NCBI GenBank assembly: GCA_021521415.1
Contig: JAIQDT010009144.1
Span: 19,751 to 83,750 of the forward strand
DNA: 64,000 bases
DNA from: Bidens hawaiensis
Lineage: Eukaryota > Streptophyta > Magnoliopsida > Asterales > Asteraceae
Direction of reading: 5' to 3'
In this document: in pieces, positions 31,228 to 42,265 of the stretch
How positions within the stretch are numbered: the stretch's first letter is position 1
Layout of the letters: each line of letters begins with the position of its first letter
Position numbers and translations under genes: made by a program
Notes under the pieces: model-generated
The model's database searches: none
What the model was told of the DNA's origin: nothing
What the model saw: only the letters and a program-made list of their open reading frames with translations

Positions 31228-32960
31228 ATGGCGATTGGTTCACCATTGAGAAAAATCATTGAGAATGGTTTGACTTCTAGTATCGTTAGTTTCACTTTTA
31301 CTTGGAAAGCACAAGCTCTTTTTTATTTCCGATGCATTCTTCCTTTTTCCCTTGTTTGGAGGAAGCATGAAGCTGCACTCAACGAGGTACAACCTGACGC
31401 TGAGGAGATTCATTTTGTTTTTCTTAAATGACTTCTTGGATTTTTCATTCATCTTCGCACGTTAATTAGTTGTTTCAGCCTTGTAATTAGTGATGAAGAT
31501 GCTACCCTTATTGTATCCATTATTGGTTTTGCTCCTTACATTGTAGTGAAATTTTCGAAGGATGCATCTAGCTTGCCATGGAAGGTCATGCCTGGGAGCA
31601 TGTTCTTACTGGAGGTTGATAGAGGTTATTCTGGAAAGGTTGAGAAGTCAAAGAATGTGAAGTTTGTTTTTTCTAAGAAGCCAATGGACAAGTGAAAGTT
31701 GAAGGAAGTTATTAATAAAGGTCACGTTATTAGTGATACATCGACAGTGAGCAGTGTTACTTATGTGCCCAAGTGGAATATTCAAAACGACGACACATTC
31801 AAGAAAGCATCCATTGTTAGGATTTTTTTTATTGTTACATTGTTTGCCTCTGGTCGAAAAGGAGGTTTGTGAATATTTGAGTGATGACGAGATGATGAGG
31901 AATATATTGTTTTGTTTTGTCCGCCTTACTTCTCTTGTTCCTTAGATTTAGGGCATTGGAGTTTTGCTTGAAGGGCACTTAAGAGCTTGCAGGCTGATAT
32001 AAGAAGCTAGAAGCTACTTTGGTTGAAGCAGGAAAAAAAAAGAATGGTACCTTATCTGCTCATGTAGAGAGATTGATGTTGAGAAGCATAAGCTAAAATT
32101 TTTGGCTAAGGATTTACATGAGTAGAGGCGTAAGTTTTGTCAAGATGGGGCGATATTAGTTGATAAGGAGAAGCTCGAGAATGAGAAGGTGGCTTATGAG
32201 ATTAATGTTACTAACCCTCGGGAGCATATTTATGAGCTTCTTGTTGATAAGTGTTGGCTATTTGAACACGAGTCTCCTCATGTTGTGACTAACTTCTTGC
32301 ACAGTAGTGAGTTCAACGTTTCCCTTGGTGATATTTATACCAAAAGTGTTGCTCACGACCACCACTATGGTATAATGCTTGTTGTTAAAGTTAGCAAAGT
32401 TGGCCCTACATAGGATTCCCTCCTACAAGCATAATGTTGTTAAAAGATTTGTGAATGTTGTAAAGGACATGGAGTTAATATCCTTTCTTTAATTGATGTT
32501 ATCTCTTAGATGTTATGATCAACCTTTGTCTGCTCTTTAGAGAATCGAGCTGGTGGATCTTAAAAAATAGATTTCGTTGCAAGTGTGAGCATGTATTGTT
32601 AGTAGCAGGTTTGGGGAAACTATATTTTATAGAGCTGGTGGGAATGAATAAGGTGGTTTGGAGGATATTTCAAAATGTTTGAAATTATCGGGGAGCCTTG
32701 TTGTGGTGCTCCGTCTGTGGTTGCTTTGTGTGTCCAACCTTCTGATATTGGAGGTGATGGAGTCATGGTTGCCTCCTCCCTTCTAGGAGAAGTTGATGTT
32801 ACTTCTCTTACAAGTGAAGAGACTGCTTCTCGAGACCTGGATTATGATACCAATATACTCTATGATTATTTGCATGGGAAGGTTGCTGGAGCTTATGGTG
32901 GGGATGAATCCACCGGTGTAGCTCCTAGTTTCTTTACTATTGTTTATAGGCATGAACATT
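31228..32960 (+). pseudogene. Decayed gag-like ORF (putative gypsy-type transposon protein)
   Basis: Shifting frames give a continuous protein-like signal. It runs MAIGSPLRKIIENGLTS, then YVPKWNIQNDDTF, then LVEKEVCEYLSDDEMMRNI, then a coiled-coil-like stretch (EKHKLKFLAKDLHE, EKLENEKVAYE), then WLFEHESPHVVTNFLHSSEF, and an acidic Ser/Gly-rich tail at 32675-32960. Order and composition resemble the so-called putative gypsy-type transposon proteins common in composite-family genomes; this is from memory, not a search. At least four stops or frameshifts separate the segments, so it is dead. Confidence 0.5.
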
Positions 32961-33020
32961 TTATGTTTTGTTTGAATGGATATCATTCCCTAGGATACTT
33001 TCAAATTTTTTTATCTGGTT

Positions 33021-33659
33021 TGTAGTTGTTTTATATGTTTGTGCTTGTTTGTTATTTTGCAATGTCTTTGAAATTTTGCTAAAGAGCGGTGCTGCAGACA
33101 CCCTTCCTTAGCTTAGTAACTAAGAACCGATGCAAGGCATATCCCATCCGCTGTTAGTCCACAATATTTTCTTAACTTGCTTGTGGTATATTGTTGCATA
33201 AGTCCTTAGCATTCTGTGCTTACTAGTTTTGTAAGCTCCTAGCTTCTTGTACTTATGGAGCAAGTTAGTGAGAGATGCTTAATCTCGTTACATGGAGATA
33301 GTTTATTTCTATGTACTCCTAGAGTTGTATTGTTTTAGGGACTCACCCTGTATACAGAAAGATATAGCGCCTTGTTACATGTTGAGCGATATAGCCTAGA
33401 CGTCATGGAGCCTGGTTTGGAGGAGCTCACCCTTAGATAGAATAATAAACAAGTTTTTCACCCAAAATGAGATTTTCATTCATCAATTTGATTATGACCA
33501 AAGATAACAACTACATTGATGATTGTATAATGTGGATTTACTTATGTTGTAAGCTTTGTCTATGAAGTTCCTCCTTTTCATGTTTGGCATGGACAAGATG
33601 TAACGAGAAAAGAGGAATCTTACATTCTAATAGAGTAGATGTTTTCCTATTAAGAATGC
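33021..33659. other. No gene seen
   Basis: AT-rich DNA continuing the decayed region. AGCTTCTAGC-like words recur. No open frame with content. Confidence 0.45.
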
Positions 33660-33822
33660 CAGCTTCTTATGTTAGAAGGTCGGCTTCTTTAATAGAATGT
33701 GAACTTCTTACGTTAGAAGGTCAGTTTATTTGTTAGAAGGTGAACTCATTATGTTAGAAAGTCAGCTTCTTTGTTAGAAGGTGAACTTCTCATGTTAGAA
33801 GGTCAGTTTCTTCGTTGGTAAC
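33660..33822. repeat. 41-bp minisatellite, about four units
   Basis: Units begin at 33660, 33701, 33742 and 33783 with exact 41-bp spacing. The consensus core is TTATGTTAGAAGGTCAGCTT followed by CTTTGTTAGAAGGTGAAC. Each unit contains GTTAGAAGGT twice, so an ancestral half-unit of about 20 bp is likely. Confidence 0.92.
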
Positions 33823-35812
33823 AATGAACTTATATTATAGTTGTCTTCTTGCGAGTGATGCTTAGCTTCTATATGTCTAGTAGAATCTTCAATAAATTCA
33901 AGTTTAGTAAGCTTGATGAATGAATGTGTTATCGACCCTTGTAGAAGGTGAAAACACTTCTTAACGTTTCTAAACAATATTAAGTGTGAGAGTTTGTTTA
34001 TTGATGCTTGGTAATAAGCCCTGACACTTAAACGAGGTTGTCTTTATCCCCGTTTCTACTATAATATAGTATATAGTAATCTTAAATCAATCGTACTTAA
34101 GGGTTGATTTAGTAAAGAAAGTGATAGGGAGAAGCTTTCTTAATATCAATGAAGCTCTTGGTGTTCATTGTAAACTTGGTGGGCCGGAGGAATAACTTGT
34201 CCAGTACCACGGTTCATCGGCACTGGATTTTATTTGACGAGAGTCAATGAGTAAGAGTTCAAACGTTGAAGCCACTTACCTCCTAGAAGCTAGAGTATTA
34301 GGACCTCGAACGTTGATGTTTGAAGACTCCTAAATCATTCTTTAGAGGAGTGCTTAGGTGTTGTGGAGAATCTTTTAATCCACCCATTTTGATGTTACGG
34401 CAAGCTATATTTTTTCCTTCCAGCTACTTCCAAGCTTCTTGGGGACTATTTCTATGTTTCCACAAATTGTTTTTGTAGACTGTCCTAAGCTTCTTCTACT
34501 TTATCCGCCCAACTCTACTTTTTTTTGTAGATTTCCAATTTTGCGCTGGTTTGTAGCTTAATCGGTTACCAGAAGCTATTTATTATGATCCTTGGTGTTC
34601 TCATCAGTGCTTTAGAAATTTGCTTGTAGATGCGACTAGAAACGCTTCTTTAGTTAATCCGTTTTTGCGTTGCTTTAAACATAGCTTAAAGCTTCTTTGC
34701 TTATTTCATTCAACTATTTATTCTTGGAGAGTCTAGGAGGTGCGGCGATGTTTTAGCAAGTTACTTTGGTGATTGGGCAAGTTGCTTGTTAACCTTGACC
34801 TTGTAGGTTTTGCTTTATAGAAGATTATATGAAAGATAAGCATTGTCATACGTTTGACACATGCGTGATAATCTAAATGGGAGCTATTAGAAAGGACATT
34901 CATTGGTTGTGAAGATGCATTCTTTTTGGTAATTTCTTCACTCGTTTATTGATTGAAAGAATCAACATTTATATTGGAGAGAAGCATATGCCTTAATCGG
35001 GTTATGATTTTATTCAATACTTCCTTTCTTCCCCATGACGATGCTGCATATGTAGCAAGATACTTGTGACCATTTTAGCTTTCAAGTAGGAGCTTCGATA
35101 TGTGTAGTTGCTCAGCTTCTATGCTTCCTGGTTCCTTGACTTCATTGGAAAGTGAGATCTTAGGTATTTGTATCATCAGCCCCTAGGGCATAAGTAGTTA
35201 TGACGTAGTTATGGGTGCTTGTGACTTAGTACCTTTTTCTTCGCTTTTTGAGATTTCTGTTACATGAGCTTCTTTCGTAAAAAAAAGCCCATAGTGAACC
35301 ATTGATACAAGAGCATGAAGCTAGCAAGCTTTGCACATGAGAATCTCTTTGGAGGCATCCTTATTCATGGTTGGCCAATAGTAAGCTCTATTTAAGCTTC
35401 TTATGGCTGCATCTTATTTTGATGAAATGCTTATTTGCACTATTGTTTCGGTTGCTTGAGTATTTTAATGAGTTAAAATACTGAGGAGTTATCCAATTTT
35501 ATAGCTCGAGTGTTATGTATCTTAACAAAACAATGTAAGTTGGTTAATATGATTCTTCAAGCTACATCGATGTTTTGGTAAATGAGCCTTTGATTTTGTA
35601 AGCCTTGAAAGCTATGAGGCTTAGAGCCAGAAGCTAGAAGCATGAAGCTTGACGCTTGGGATCTAGCTTAGAGCCACCAGGTGTTTGATATTTAAATCAT
35701 GTTGGATAATAAGACGCTTTTTATTCAATTTGCTTCTTCTGAAACATAACAAGCAATTTGAGGTGTATTATATAGTTTGCCTTTTCATTTCTTATATATT
35801 GTGTGTGAAAAT
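33823..35812. other. Decayed repeat DNA, no gene
   Basis: Continuation of the AGCTT-rich region with many copies of GAAGCTT/AAGCTTC and no recognisable coding remnant. At 35757-35812 lies a segment (GTGTATTATATAG and following) that recurs at about 42748-42806. Confidence 0.4.
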
Positions 35813-35945
35813 TAGGGGTATTTACGATCCGGGTTTTAGGTCAAACCGTGAACCAAACCGTTATTAACGGTTTTTGATAATTAGAAACCGAAAAAACCGT
35901 TAATATGTAAAAGCGAACAAAACCGGACCGTTACCAATGGAATGA
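35813..35945. mobile_element. Probable hAT terminus fragment
   Basis: TAGGGGTATTTACGATCC begins a stretch dense in AACCG motifs (ACCGTTATTAACGGTTT, AAACCGGACCG), resembling hAT ends such as that of the element at 9469. The other end and a TSD were not found. Confidence 0.4.
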
Positions 35946-36148
35946 CTGTGATTTATATATCATCTTAATTTCTATGTTTCTTTGAAATCAGCCTACAAAG
36001 TGACTATTCATTATGAATTTTTGTTTTTACGTCATCCAATCTTATTTGGCTGTATATATATGAAAATCAAATTATTTAATATTTCTTCAATTTATTATTA
36101 CTTACTAGTTGAGCTTATTATAAATAATACATAATAACAGAGAGAGAT

Positions 36149-36643
36149 ATGCAACTCCTCCTCTCTCCGGCGCATTCAAGGCATCCTTCCGTTACAAGTA
36201 TTAACAATCAGGCATCATCAACGTTAACAGGTAACGTTATATCCTAAGTTCAATTAAATCACAGCCATCCACATTCCACTTGTAGGGTTTTAAATGTCGA
36301 TCTCCACACCCTGTGACATCTCCCCACTTTCGCATCACAAAAACCAGGTACTTATTATCTTCTCCGGTTTCCCTTACGTATTCGGTTCAATTGATTCTAG
36401 GATTACGTTTAATTGCTGGATATGCTTTCAATCCAATTCGATTTGGGGTTTTTTTATGCCTCGAAAATTAACATGATTGGATATTGTTATATCACTGTAG
36501 AATCAAGTTTAGGTATAATAACATGAACCCAATTTGACCTATTTTTATTATAACATACATTTGCAGTTGAAGCTTCATATGTAGAAGATGATAAGAATCG
36601 ACCATATCCTCTCTTAGTCGGGTTCATTCTCTTTTATTTTCTG
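36149..36643 (+). CDS. Two spliceable exons of an unrecognised membrane protein gene (partial)
   Basis: Exon 1 (36149-36230) starts ATG in a MQLLLSPAHSRHPSV context and ends at a GT donor (ACAG|GTAACG). Exon 2 (36567-36643) follows TTTGCAG and ends CTG|GTGAGT. Joined, the phase is kept and gives SSTLTVEASYVEDDKNRPYP and then LLVGFILFYFL, a hydrophobic membrane-like segment at residues 43-53. Correct phase and canonical splice sites support a real gene or gene fragment. Later exons are uncertain: candidates lie at 37479-37689. Identity is unknown; it could be a fragment carried by a transposon, because the neighbourhood is full of duplicated pieces. Confidence 0.45.
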
Positions 36644-37478
36644 GTGAGTTCTTTGCTCTCAAATTGTGTTAATGGGTACTTTTGATGTGCCATTGTAGTG
36701 TAACAATTTGTGTTTATCCACAATGCTACTGTGTGTTTTTTTATAATTGAGTTTTGGTAATTTTTTGGAAGATAAAGTTCATTTTCCATTTATGGTTCAA
36801 TGGATTAGTACCAAAACATGGCCCCTGGTATTTCTTTCCAAATCAGTTCCATTTGTTCAACCAAAACATTATCATCTTTATCCCATTAAAACCCTCACGA
36901 TCATCATCGTTGCCACATAATCCTCAAGGACCTCAAGTACCCAAATGAGTTTCCATGTCTTACTTTCTTGTTTACGTGTGTGTTGTCAGCGCATGGTTTA
37001 AATGTTCAGGCATTTTTGTTTGTTTTTGTATAAGTTGTTTTTATAGATTTGATATTGTTGATCTTCCGTGTTACGTAACTTAGGTTTAAGATTGACAGTT
37101 AATATTTAAACAATGGTCTGACTAGAATTAGGTTGACTGATTTGAGTTTTGGCCAACTAAATCTCTTGAAAAGTAACAAGTCAATGTGATTATGACTTAT
37201 GAGGTTAAGATCAATATAGTATTTATATATCATTTTGAATTTTTATAATTTAATGGTTACTTTTTTTCTCTTTTCACACGGAATTTACTTCATTCGGCAG
37301 TGTATGGCCTAATATGCCCTACTTCAAGGTTAAAGACACCCCAAGATTTCCTAAATTCACTTACCTACTACCTTATTTAGTACGACTTTTCGTTACGCTT
37401 TTTATCATTAAATTTCCATATCTAATCTTTGTTTTATAAATAGTTACATTATTTAAGAACAAAGAGGGAAATGGAACG
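36644..37478. other. Intron-like or intergenic DNA
   Basis: AT-rich with splice-like signals (for example TTCGGCAG at 37295-37302) but no exon I can defend. Confidence 0.4.
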
Positions 37479-37689
37479 TTGACTTTATTAACTATATTCC
37501 TCTTCATATTGGAATCGTTTACTGCCTCCACCGGGTACACTTTTTATTTGTTGACTTTTCTACCGCTTCATAACCACTCCCAAATGACGGTTTTAAGTAA
37601 GCTTCTGTTTGGTACCATGCATATCAAAGCATATGATTGGGTGGATGATGGTGCTTTAGTCTCTACCCCCGAAGCTGAGCCTTCAAAGG
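37479..37689 (+). other. Exon-like open segment
   Basis: The frame includes [19 protein letters not shown] and [18 protein letters not shown] and ends at AAAGG|GTGAGTTC, a good donor. The composition is protein-like. It may be a downstream exon of the gene starting at 36149, but I could not fix the acceptor and do not recognise the sequence. Confidence 0.35.
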
Positions 37690-37799
37690 GTGAGTTCATA
37701 ACCAAAGATATAATATTTTCGATATTAATTACTCAAGAATGTCGTAACTATAATTTATAAGTAGAAAAAAGAACATATAATTATCTAGACGGGCCTGCT

Positions 37800-37990
37800 G
37801 AGTTACGAGTTCAGGTCAACATACGTACTTTTTTACTGGTCAAAACGGATTCAATTGACTTTAGTAACGGGTTTAGATTAAAAAATATTTTTACTGATCA
37901 AAACGGGCCTGGTTGACTTTAGCTACGGGTTCACGTCAAAACACGTACTTTTTGACTGGTCAAAACATGTCGGTTGACTTTAGATTTATG
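37800..37990. repeat. About three diverged repeats of roughly 65 bp
   Basis: The pattern ACGTACTTTTT-ACTGGTCAAAACGG-TTGACTTTAG-TAACGGGTTCAGGTCAAAA occurs about three times, with a related copy near 38145-38215 and its duplicate near 38675-38745. Confidence 0.75.
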
Positions 37991-38047
37991 GAACGTAACC
38001 CATACCAGTGTTTCATCAGGTGAAGTTGGACCCGCTGGTGGGTGCTT

Positions 38048-39098
38048 GACAAGGGTTAAGTTCTTAACTATAGGTATATTACTTTTCTATATTAATCACA
38101 TATGAATGCCGTGATAATGATTAAGTAGAAACATGCTGGTGAGTAACTGGTTTAGGTCTAAACATGTACTTTTGTACTGGGCAAAATGGGTCGGTTAACT
38201 TCATGTTCATGTAACGAAACTAATGCACTCGTGTTTCTTCAGGTGATGTGATACCGTTAGTGGCCTGTTAGTGTCCGCTTGACGAAAATCAAAGTTAACT
38301 ATGCATTCACCACCCCATACCGACACATTAATTCTTTACCTGACGATGGCAGTAAGATGCATTGCTTTACCGCCGTTACGTAATGAGTGGTTCTTAATGT
38401 TCTGGGCGCGCCATACTGTGACCTTGAAGGCCACCACTGCAGGTGCTATCGCACCCATCCCTTCGCGTGTTTTCAATGTTTGATTTTTTTCTTGATTTAG
38501 GTGGCTTGGAGAAAAAAAAAAGTGCTTTTAGGTATTGAATTTTTTAATTGCTTTTAGGTAATCCTCCATCTGACAAGGGTTAAGTTCTTAACTATAGGTA
38601 TATTACTTTTCTATATTAATCACATATGAATGCCGTGATAATGATTATTAAGTAGAAACATGCTGGTGAGTAACTGGTTTAGGTCTAAACATGTACTTTT
38701 GTACTGGGCAAAATGGGTCGGTTAACTTCATGTTCATGTAACGAAACTAATGCACTCGTGTTTCTTCAGGTGATGTGATACCGTTAGTGGCCTGTTAGTG
38801 TCCGCTTGACGAAAATCAAAGTTAACTATGCATTCACCACCCCATACCGACACATTAATTCTTTACCTGACGATGGCAGTAAGATGCATTGCTTTACCGC
38901 CGTTACGTAATGAGTGGTTCTTAATGTTCTGGGCGCGCCATACTGTGACCTTGAAGGCCACCACTGCAGGTGCTATCGCACCCATCCCTTCGCGTGTTTT
39001 CAATGTTTGATTTTTTTCTTGATTTAGGTGGCTTGGAGAAAAAAAAAGTGCTTTTAGGTATTGAATTTTTTAATTGCTTTTAGGTAATCCTCCATCTG
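38048..39098. repeat. 524-527-bp tandem duplication
   Basis: GACAAGGGTTAAGTTCTTAA at 38048 recurs at 38572, and the sequence matches through CCTCCATCTG to 39098 with only small indels (GATTATTAAG versus GATTAAG; A-run length). The first unit ends with the first 90 bp of the Mutator-like element that is complete in the second unit, so the duplication followed that insertion. The identical 60-codon frames at 38301 and 38828 are copies of one segment. A third, diverged copy of that segment lies at 40745-40855. Confidence 0.95.
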
Positions 39099-39987
39099 AG
39101 ATGGCGGATTACAGGTACACGTAAGCAAGTTTTCCACATGTGTATCCAGGTCGGATGCCATGTAACACACGTGGAATCCTCTATCTGAGATAGAGGATTA
39201 CGTACACTCATTTTAGAGAGGATTGTCACACAGAATCCTCTATCTGAAATTATAGGAGGATTGTTGTCCGGAGAAAGCATTAAACATTTGTGACATTGGG
39301 GGTACCCTCGCACTCCTCAAGGTTTGGATTTGAATGTTCCCCAACGTTTTCAAAGAGCGCATTTTCGGATTGACCAAAATCTAAGTTGCAACCCGCTTGT
39401 GGTGGCGTAACTTCGGGATATTGATCATTGACGATTCTCCACATCGTCTCCATGTCATCATTAAACAGGTTATAACCCAAATATTTGGAAAATATTTGGT
39501 GAGATTACTTTTTAATTTAATGAAATGTTATAACTTGTTTAAGAGCTATTTGGGTTTGGTGAGACCCATACCCGTGAATTCGAGTCAAATGCGTAAGAAG
39601 TCTTTATTTACTAATAAAGCAATCTGATGCCTTGAGATAATTTATGGAGGTTTTGTTTATATATATTTATGGAGGTTTTGTTTATATATATTTAAGATGT
39701 ATTAATGTAAGTAAACCATATAAACTAGGTGTATTACTTTATTAATTCCCTTTTAATACTTTGTGTGACAATCCTCTCTAAAATGAGTGTACGTAATCCT
39801 CTATCTCAGATAGAGGATTCCACGTGTGTTACATGGCATCCGACCTGGATACACAGGTGGAAAACTTGCTTACGTGTTCCTGTAATCCGCCATCTCAGAT
39901 GGAGGATTACCTAAAAGCAATTAAATTCAAATTCAATACCTAAAAGCACTTTTTTTTCTCTAAGCCACCTAAATCAAGAAAAAAATC
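39009..39987 (-). mobile_element. Mutator-like (MULE) element with long TIRs and 10-bp TSD
   Basis: Perfect 10-bp direct repeats TTCAATGTTT flank the element (38999-39008 and 39988-39997), within the 9-11 bp range of Mutator-like elements. The inverted terminal repeats exceed 200 bp per side and are nearly identical, beginning GATTTTTTTCTTGATTTAGG. Inside each TIR is a perfect palindrome built on AATCCTCTATCT and its complement. The 979-bp element has only a minus-strand frame at 39280-39480 (MGYNLFNDDMETMWRIV; GCNLDFGQSENALFENV), which is not a transposase I recognise. It may be captured host sequence, as in Pack-MULEs. Confidence 0.9.
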
Positions 39988-40085
39988 TTCAATGTTTATT
40001 AGTTACTGCTCATAACTCTCTTTTATTTAACCAATTCCCACTTGTTTATTTCCATTAATAATTCATAATAATTAAAACATTACAG

Positions 40086-40796
40086 CAGTTGATGGTAAAA
40101 AGTTGCCCGATGATGATCAGAAGATCGTAGAGCATGCATGGCTTGAGAAGATTGATAAGCCCGCGGCCTTACAGGTGGTTGGAGCACCATACAACGGGCC
40201 AAGAATTGGCGAGAAATGATGAGATCGCGTGTCAGATAGGCGATCCACAAACTGATTGGAGTTTTGACGACCTCATATTGGAGCTTAATATCATAAATCA
40301 TAAACTTCAAGAATTCTCATTGGTTCCTTTACATTTCACCAAAAGACACTCAAGGTACCATTATATCATTAGAGATCTTCAATATATCCCCTTATTTTCC
40401 ACCAACGAGTTTTTTTGCAGTGGTGATTCATATGGTGAGTTTGATGATGATGATGTTTATGAGGAGTATAGCAGCACGGATGTAACGATTGGTACTTGTT
40501 TTGGTTGTGAGGATGTCTATTTAAGGTTGTTATTCATCATTGCTATGTTTTGTGATGTAAAAGACTTCATATATGATTCTGACTTCTTAATATTTTACAG
40601 TGACAGTGAAGATTCAGATAACAAGTCAAGCAGTGGGTCCCAATGGAATTTGATGGAGAAAGGTGGAGTAATTGAAGGTGCATTAATCGAACTAAGCCAC
40701 AAACAACAACTTAATCTTAATATTGCGGTTTGTTTTTTATTTTTATCACCGCATACGTGCCTTAACTATTACCCGACACATCAATTCTTTACATGA
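40086..40796 (+). other. Exon-like segments of an unrecognised gene
   Basis: After ACATTACAG one frame reads VDGKKLPDDDQKIVEHAW and PAALQVVGAPYNGPRIGEK to a stop at 40219. An overlapping frame from 40134 runs 220 codons, through ACQIGDPQTDWSFDDLILE and an acidic/Ser-rich part (YGEFDDDDVYEEYSS; SDSEDSDNKSSSGSQWN). The composition suggests real protein-coding ancestry, probably with introns inside the long frame. I do not recognise the family. Confidence 0.4.
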
Positions 40797-40859
40797 TGCT
40801 GGCGGTAACATGCATTGCATTACCGCCATTACGTAATGTGTGGTTCTTAGTTAGCGACT

Positions 40860-41219
40860 GGTGAAAACCAATTTGGCCCAAGCCAGTTCGGGTTATAAAC
40901 CGGATTAGGAGGAAAATATGATTGACCAAACCTATATAATTTATGCAGCATTTTTCCCCTTTCATTTACGTTCTCATGTGATATAGTTTGTGCAGTTTGA
41001 CCAAGTGAAGTCAAACTGCAAGTCATAGTCATTTACAACTCGTTTAGTGAAGGGCGGGCGGTCCAAACATCGGTTTTGGGTTGGGTTGGGTTCGTTACAT
41101 GTCGGTTATTTCAGTTTAATGAAAACCGTGTGTTTTACTTGGTCCCATTAGTTACATGCCGGCTATTAATGGGTCACGGTAAGTTTTCCGGTAGCAGGTT
41201 CTCAAAGTTACTTTTATGT
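40860..41219. other. No gene seen
   Basis: Intron-like or intergenic sequence including GGTTGGGTTGGGTTCG near 41079. Nothing else is recognisable. Confidence 0.4.
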
Positions 41220-41222
41220 TTT

Positions 41223-41355
41223 GGTCTGTGATAGGAGTGGACAACGTGTATGGAAGGATCATCGTCCTCGGTCGGGTATATGGAAAGGTAGTAATGGTGG
41301 TGAAGTTATTTCCATTAGTGGTTGTGATGATGATCAAACATCTGCTGATACATCT
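41223..41355 (+). other. Exon-like segment ending at a GTAAGT donor
   Basis: The frame reads CDRSGQRVWKDHRPRSGIW and GGEVISISGCDDDQTSADTS and then meets ACATCT|GTAAGTTTC, a strong donor. The family is unknown. It may belong with the exon-like segments at 40086-40796. Confidence 0.35.
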
Positions 41356-41552
41356 GTAAGTTTCATCTTTGCACACCCTTTATTATTCTTATCGTTATCT
41401 TATAGTTTAAACATAGATGAATGTCGAAAGTGACAAATTATTTGTCGGAGTAGGCTCTATCAAAGATCACATTAACAGGGGCCATGGCCTTTCGTTTTAT
41501 TCAAGCTATATAACATGGAAATGCGCCTACTTATGGTATCTTATTAGGGTCC

Positions 41553-41672
41553 ATGAGTAATGCCATCCGTAATGCAAGAATTGGAGGTGGCGGTAGTGGC
41601 GGCGGTGCAGTGGTTAATTATCTCCTTACTATGCTATTGACTGGCGGCATCCTTGCTGGTGTGATGGGTTAA
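41553..41672 (+). other. 39-aa glycine-rich, membrane-like frame
   Basis: From ATG 41553: MSNAIRNARIGGGGSGGGA, then a hydrophobic stretch (VVNYLLTMLLTGGILAGVMG) and a stop. It could be the last exon of the gene suggested by the upstream segments, or a small protein. A tandem duplicate of its DNA follows directly and is out of frame. Confidence 0.35.
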
Positions 41673-41761
41673 CTGGAGGTGGCGGCGGTGTAGTGGTTAA
41701 TTCTCTCCTTAATTACTATGTTTTTGACTGTCGGCATCCTTGCTGGTGTGATGGATTAACT
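41583..41761. repeat. About 90-bp tandem duplication
   Basis: GGAGGTGGCGG...CAGTGGTTAATT and ...GGCATCCTTGCTGGTGTGATG occur in 41583-41674 and again in 41675-41761, with substitutions and small indels. Confidence 0.9.
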
Positions 41762-41905
41762 GGAAGTGGACTTAGCCTGGTATACATGCTGTTGGTTGAC
41801 TTTTAACTTGTTGGTCAATGTTGTCATATATATATATGGTGAATGCTATTGTAACCGTGTTGTGAAAAACCATGTCCAATGACAAACAAATATTCCCTTC
41901 AACCA

Positions 41906-42265
41906 TCAAATATAAAATAATACAACTCATTTGTGCTCAACTAACTACGCCACGTTATTTGTAGGTTTACAAAAGTTTATTTTTATATAGATCTTGATTC
42001 TTATAGTTAAGACTTTCAATTATTTATACATTTTTTAGTTGAACTACAAACTCTTAGCATGTTCTTAAAACAAATGTTTGATTAAAATACAAAATTTGAT
42101 ACCTTAATTTTCTTTCTTGCTAATATTGCTGTATAAAATTTCAACTTTTGGTATTGAAAACTATAGCGAATACAAATTTTACTATAGCAAATGCCGGTGA
42201 CAGAACGAGCTGCTACTGACTGAATCACAATTGTGACCCCGCCGCAACGCGCGGGCATTTTTACT
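41906..42265 (+). mobile_element. Helitron 3' end; 5' end tentative
   Basis: The 3' terminus is good: hairpin CCCGCCGCAACGCGCGGG (42239-42256), an eight-base AT-rich spacer, then CTAG at 42262-42265 followed by T. The nearest plausible 5' end is A|TCAAATATAAAATAATACA at 41906, giving a 360-bp element. The true 5' end could lie further left and include the exon-like segments. Confidence 0.5.

Noticed and set aside
34051..34080. TCTACTATAATATAG as the 5' end of a long Helitron ending at 42265
   Set aside because: Preceded by T, not A, and the AGCTT-rich repeat character continues across the site, so no boundary is visible.
38301..39010. Pair of identical 60-codon frames as a gene duplication
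   Set aside because: They belong to the 525-bp tandem duplication; no independent coding evidence, although the segment may be exon-derived.
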